Of a stretch of DNA of 9,945 nt, positions 7,063 through 9,945 are shown piece by piece; the first letter of the stretch is position 1; every line of letters begins with the position of its first letter. Under the pieces are notes generated by a model, which saw only the letters and a program-made list of their open reading frames with translations, did not search any database and was not told the origin of the DNA. Location of the stretch: the NCBI GenBank assembly GCA_035253505.1, contig DATFCC010000333.1, positions 1-9,945 on the forward strand, written 5' to 3'. The DNA comes from AWTP1-13 sp035253505 (GTDB lineage Bacteria > Pseudomonadota > Alphaproteobacteria > Rhizobiales > Hyphomicrobiaceae). The position numbers were made by a program, and so were the translations under genes.

Positions 7063-8655
7063 GTGGCAAGTTCGGAGCGGCAATCCGGCGCCATCGAACG
7101 ATCCTTCGCCACGCTTGCCGCGCTGCCTCTCTTACGGCGCATCCCGGCTTGGGTGGATGAAGTCGCGCGCCCCCCCACCTCGCTGCGAGGGCTGCTGCCG
7201 TTCCTCGCCGCCTACGTGGCTTTCCTGGCCGGCTACGCGGCGCTGGCTCAGGGTTGGGGTCCGCTCCACTCCGACATCACCGAGATGTGGGCCTGGGGCA
7301 AGGAGTTCCAGCTCGGCTACAACAAGCACCCTCCGTTCGCGGCGTGGCTGGCGGGTGGGTGGTTTGCCTTCATGCCACGAGCGCATTGGGCGTTCTATCT
7401 GCTGGCGGCGCTCAATGGTGCTGCGGGGCTGGCGGGTGTGTGGGCGGTATCCAGGCTGGTTGTGGACCGCCCCGGCGCCTGGGCGGCGGTGCTGGCCTTG
7501 GCGCTCACGCCATCGTTCACGCTGTCTGCGCTGAAGTACAACGCCAACGCGCCGCTGCTGAGCCTCTGGCCGTGGGCCACCTATTTCTTCGTGCGGTCCC
7601 TGCAAACCCGCACCGCCTGGTCGTCCGCCGCAGCCGGGCTGGCCGCCGCCGCGGCGCTGCTGACGAAGTACTATTCCGTCGTGCTCCTGGGCACGTTCCT
7701 TTGCGTCGCCCTGCTGCATCCTGATCGGCGGCGCTATTTCCTGTCGGTGGCCCCTTATGTCGCGGCCGCCGTCGGCCTCGTCGCGATCGGCCCCCACCTA
7801 TGGTGGCTTTACGCCGACGGTTTTAGCGCCATCGAGTACGCGGCTTCGAAGGCCTCGTATGGTGCCGGCGAGGCCCTGCGGGATACGGCGGACGGCGCCT
7901 TGCGCGCGGTCGCATCTGTCGGTCTCGCGGTGGCGGCTTTCGCGGTGGTGTTCGGGGGACAGTTTCCCGTGATGCTCGGCCGTGCGCTGGCCGGATGCCG
8001 TGAGCCCGGCATCGCATGGGTCGCGTGCCTTGCAGCGGGGCCGTTCCTGCTCTCCATGGCGGCCTACGCGTTCGGCAACGTGCGCGTGATCGCCTCCTAC
8101 CTGCTTCCGGTCTTCTTCGCTCTGCCGTTGGCTTTTCTGGCGGCTGCGCGCACCGATGTCAGCGTTTTGCACGTTCGCCGCCTGGCGGTGATCGTGGCCG
8201 CGGTCTGGGCGATGGTTCTCCTCGCCGCGCCGGTCATCGGCGTCATCTCCTGGCACACCAGCCGGGCCGGATGGTTGGAGCCACGCCAGGAGGTCGCTGC
8301 CTATGCGACAGAGCTCTGGCACGCGCGCTTCGGCCGGCGCTTGCGCTTCGTTTCGGGCTCCGAGGATGTGGCCAAGGCCGTGACGTTCTACAGCGCCGAT
8401 GCGCCGTCTTACTTGCTGCTGGCGAGCTTCTTCGGCAGCCAGAGGCGCATGAGCGCGGACGAGGCCCGGCGCCTGGAAGGTGTCCTGTTCATCTGCCGCA
8501 ACCTTGACCCTTGGTGCATCGACATGGTCGCCCGGCTCGTGGGCGGCGATGCCGTTCGTCTCGAGCAGTCCTTCACGCCGACGTTCCTGGGGTTCACGCG
8601 GCCGGCCCACCATTTCACGCTGTTTGCGCAGCCGCCGCGAAGCGTGCCGCGCTGA
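7063..8655 (+). CDS. GT39/ArnT-like integral membrane glycosyltransferase
   Basis: A 530-residue multi-pass membrane protein resembling the PMT_2/ArnT (GT39, GT-C fold) group, which transfer a sugar from a polyprenyl-phosphate donor to a lipid or protein acceptor on the periplasmic side. Seen: an N-terminal cytoplasmic stretch of about 40 residues, a first helix at about 42-62, then the first external loop with HSDITEMWAWGK (acidic residues D71 and E74, the site of the catalytic Asp in this family) and YNKHPPFAAWLAG. About ten further hydrophobic segments follow, including the typical ALKYNANAPLLSLWPWATYF and LLTKYYSVVLL. A soluble C-terminal part begins near 400. The GTG start at 7063 is the first in frame and has a G-rich stretch (GGGGGCG) just upstream. 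The 29-base gap and lack of a terminator suggest co-transcription with recA. Donor and acceptor cannot be told from sequence. Confidence 0.85.
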   Translation: MASSERQSGAIERSFATLAALPLLRRIPAWVDEVARPPTSLRGLLPFLAAYVAFLAGYAALAQGWGPLHSDITEMWAWGKEFQLGYNKHPPFAAWLAGGWFAFMPRAHWAFYLLAALNGAAGLAGVWAVSRLVVDRPGAWAAVLALALTPSFTLSALKYNANAPLLSLWPWATYFFVRSLQTRTAWSSAAAGLAAAAALLTKYYSVVLLGTFLCVALLHPDRRRYFLSVAPYVAAAVGLVAIGPHLWWLYADGFSAIEYAASKASYGAGEALRDTADGALRAVASVGLAVAAFAVVFGGQFPVMLGRALAGCREPGIAWVACLAAGPFLLSMAAYAFGNVRVIASYLLPVFFALPLAFLAAARTDVSVLHVRRLAVIVAAVWAMVLLAAPVIGVISWHTSRAGWLEPRQEVAAYATELWHARFGRRLRFVSGSEDVAKAVTFYSADAPSYLLLASFFGSQRRMSADEARRLEGVLFICRNLDPWCIDMVARLVGGDAVRLEQSFTPTFLGFTRPAHHFTLFAQPPRSVPR

Positions 8656-8831
8656 ACGGTTTTGGTGTCTTGCCGATCAGCGTCGAACGCGAAAGCTTGC
8701 TCCAATCCCGTGCTGGCGGGTTCCACGCAAAGGCTGGGGATATCCGCACCCGCCCGCCTCCCGACTCGGCCTATCGTGGGGCGGCATCTGCGTTGCGTTT
8801 GGCTCGACCTTTCCCGGAATCGCAAGCGCCC

Positions 8832-9945
8832 ATGCATCTCCTCTTCACTGTCGTCTATGCCGCCCATGCGAACGGCACGCATCACAAGCTGGCGCTCGAT
8901 GCGCTGCGGCATCTGACAGGCGCCGAGGCGGAGCTGTGGCAGCGTCTCTTCCTGGCGCACGCCAAGACGTACCTGGCAGGCTCCAAGGCACCCGACTCCC
9001 AGTTCAAGGACTTCAAGAACCACGTCCTGCACACGCGCGACGGCTACTGGGGCGGGGCCCCGGACAAGGTGCGAAGCTGGTATCAGCAGGTGGTCGAAGC
9101 GCTCGCCGGTCAGGATTGGGCGCGCGCGGTGCATGCGGCGGGCGTGCTCAGCCACTACTACACCGACCCGTTGCACCCCTTCCACACAGCCCAGTCGGAG
9201 GCCGAGAACAACATCCACCGGGCGTGCGAGTGGAGCATCTCGAAGAGCTATGACGCGCTCGCCAGGCAGGGCGAGGCCGAGTTCGTCGATATGGCGGTCG
9301 AGCTGCCACCGGGGCCCAACTGGCTGGCCGAGCTCGTATGCCGGAACGCAGACCGCTCCAACCGCAGCTACGAGAAGCTGATCGCCCATTACGACTTTCA
9401 GCGCGGTGTGATCGATCCGCCGGCGGGCCTCGACGCCGTGGCGCGCCGGCTGATCGCCGAGCTCATCCGCTACGCGGCCATCAGTTACGCGGCCGTGCTC
9501 GATCGCGCCATCGCCGAGGCCAACGTGCATGCGCCGAGCGTTCCGCTTGCTGCCGCCACACTCGCGGCGATCGGCGAGGTTCCCATCAAGCTCATCGTGC
9601 GCCGCATCGCCGACAGGGAGGAGCGCCGGCTCGTCGAGCGCATGTACGACGAGCTGCTGGCGACGGGCACGGTGGAAGCGAACCTCACCGAGGACGATCG
9701 CACGGTGCGCGATCTGCACGCGGCCGAGGTGCTGGCCGCGCGCGCACCGCGGCCAGCCGTGTCGGAGCTGTTTCCCTTCACGGCGCCCATGCAGAAAGCC
9801 GCAGCCGCCTCGCCACCCGAGCACGCGCCGGCGGCGGAGGTCGTGGCCGCGCCGGCGGCAGCACACAACGTCGTCCCCCTGCGCGCCGTTGCGCCGGCTC
9901 CCGCCGCCCCGACCGTGGAAGCCGCCGCAGCGACGGCCGACGAGG
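8832..9945 (+). CDS. Zinc-dependent phospholipase C / S1-P1 nuclease-fold protein (3' end beyond window)
   Basis: The frame is open from ATG 8832 to the right edge, 371 residues, with the C-terminus missing. The helical core (about 1-230) fits the zinc-dependent phospholipase C family (PF00882). Candidate ligands fall in the same order and near-identical spacing as in Bacillus cereus PLC: H17 or H18, D55, H64 or H67, then H108-x3-D112-x5-H118 in SHYYTDPLHPFH, and H129-x3-E133. That implies an intact trinuclear zinc site and an active phosphodiesterase on a phospholipid, nucleic acid or other phosphoester. Unlike secreted members, it has no convincing signal peptide: the short N-terminus lacks basic residues and the fold begins at once. 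After about residue 300 the chain becomes an Ala/Pro-rich linker, probably leading to another domain outside the window. The upstream 176-base gap shows no clear promoter, terminator or strong SD. Family confidence is high; the substrate is unknown. Confidence 0.85.
   Translation, partial: MHLLFTVVYAAHANGTHHKLALDALRHLTGAEAELWQRLFLAHAKTYLAGSKAPDSQFKDFKNHVLHTRDGYWGGAPDKVRSWYQQVVEALAGQDWARAVHAAGVLSHYYTDPLHPFHTAQSEAENNIHRACEWSISKSYDALARQGEAEFVDMAVELPPGPNWLAELVCRNADRSNRSYEKLIAHYDFQRGVIDPPAGLDAVARRLIAELIRYAAISYAAVLDRAIAEANVHAPSVPLAAATLAAIGEVPIKLIVRRIADREERRLVERMYDELLATGTVEANLTEDDRTVRDLHAAEVLAARAPRPAVSELFPFTAPMQKAAAASPPEHAPAAEVVAAPAAAHNVVPLRAVAPAPAAPTVEAAAATADE

Noticed and set aside
8656..8831. Search for terminator or promoter between the glycosyltransferase and the phospholipase C-like gene
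   Set aside because: A few T-rich bases follow the stop at 8655, but no stem precedes them, and no -35/-10 pair with proper spacing stands out.
8409..9866. 485-residue minus-strand open frame
   Set aside because: It overlaps both the end of the glycosyltransferase and the phospholipase C-like gene. The plus frame has ordered zinc-ligand motifs, so this is a shadow.

Overview
This window reads as high-GC chromosomal DNA of an alphaproteobacterium, most likely of the order Hyphomicrobiales (Rhizobiales). The main pointers are a CckA-type hybrid histidine kinase, the alphaproteobacterial form of the LexA operator (GAAC-N7-GAAC-like) in front of recA, and a FliO-like small protein of the kind found in that order. 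No insertion sequence, phage gene, CRISPR array, tRNA or rRNA was recognised. The region looks like core genome, and I found no convincing new multi-gene system in it.

Layout: bases 1-2662, minus strand, hold a two-gene unit. A small single-pass membrane protein with a FliO-like domain overlaps by four bases (ATGA) the start of a large mechanosensitive channel of the DUF3772/MscS type. The channel runs off the left edge, so its C-terminus is missing. Bases 2663-3037 are a divergent intergenic region. From there the plus strand carries cckA (3038-5578), a 306-base intergenic region, recA (5885-7033), a multi-pass GT39-type glycosyltransferase 29 bases after recA (7063-8655), and a zinc-dependent phospholipase C/S1-P1 nuclease-fold protein (8832 to the right edge, C-terminus missing).

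Regulation: the cckA-recA gap is the best resolved. It holds a strong intrinsic terminator (stem arms 5747-5755 and 5766-5774, then a T-rich tract) followed at once by a sigma70-type promoter, TTGCTC-N17-TACATT. A LexA-type operator fills the spacer of that promoter, so recA should be an SOS gene insulated from cckA transcription. The recA SD (AAGGA) is well placed. No terminator is visible between recA and the glycosyltransferase, so read-through under DNA damage is plausible.

The genes do not form one pathway. CckA is the master kinase of the CtrA cell-cycle phosphorelay, RecA acts in recombination and SOS, MscS and the FliO-like protein are inner-membrane proteins, and the last two genes probably act on envelope glycans or lipids, with unknown substrates. 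Several very long ORFs opposite mscS, cckA and the last gene are GC-driven shadows.
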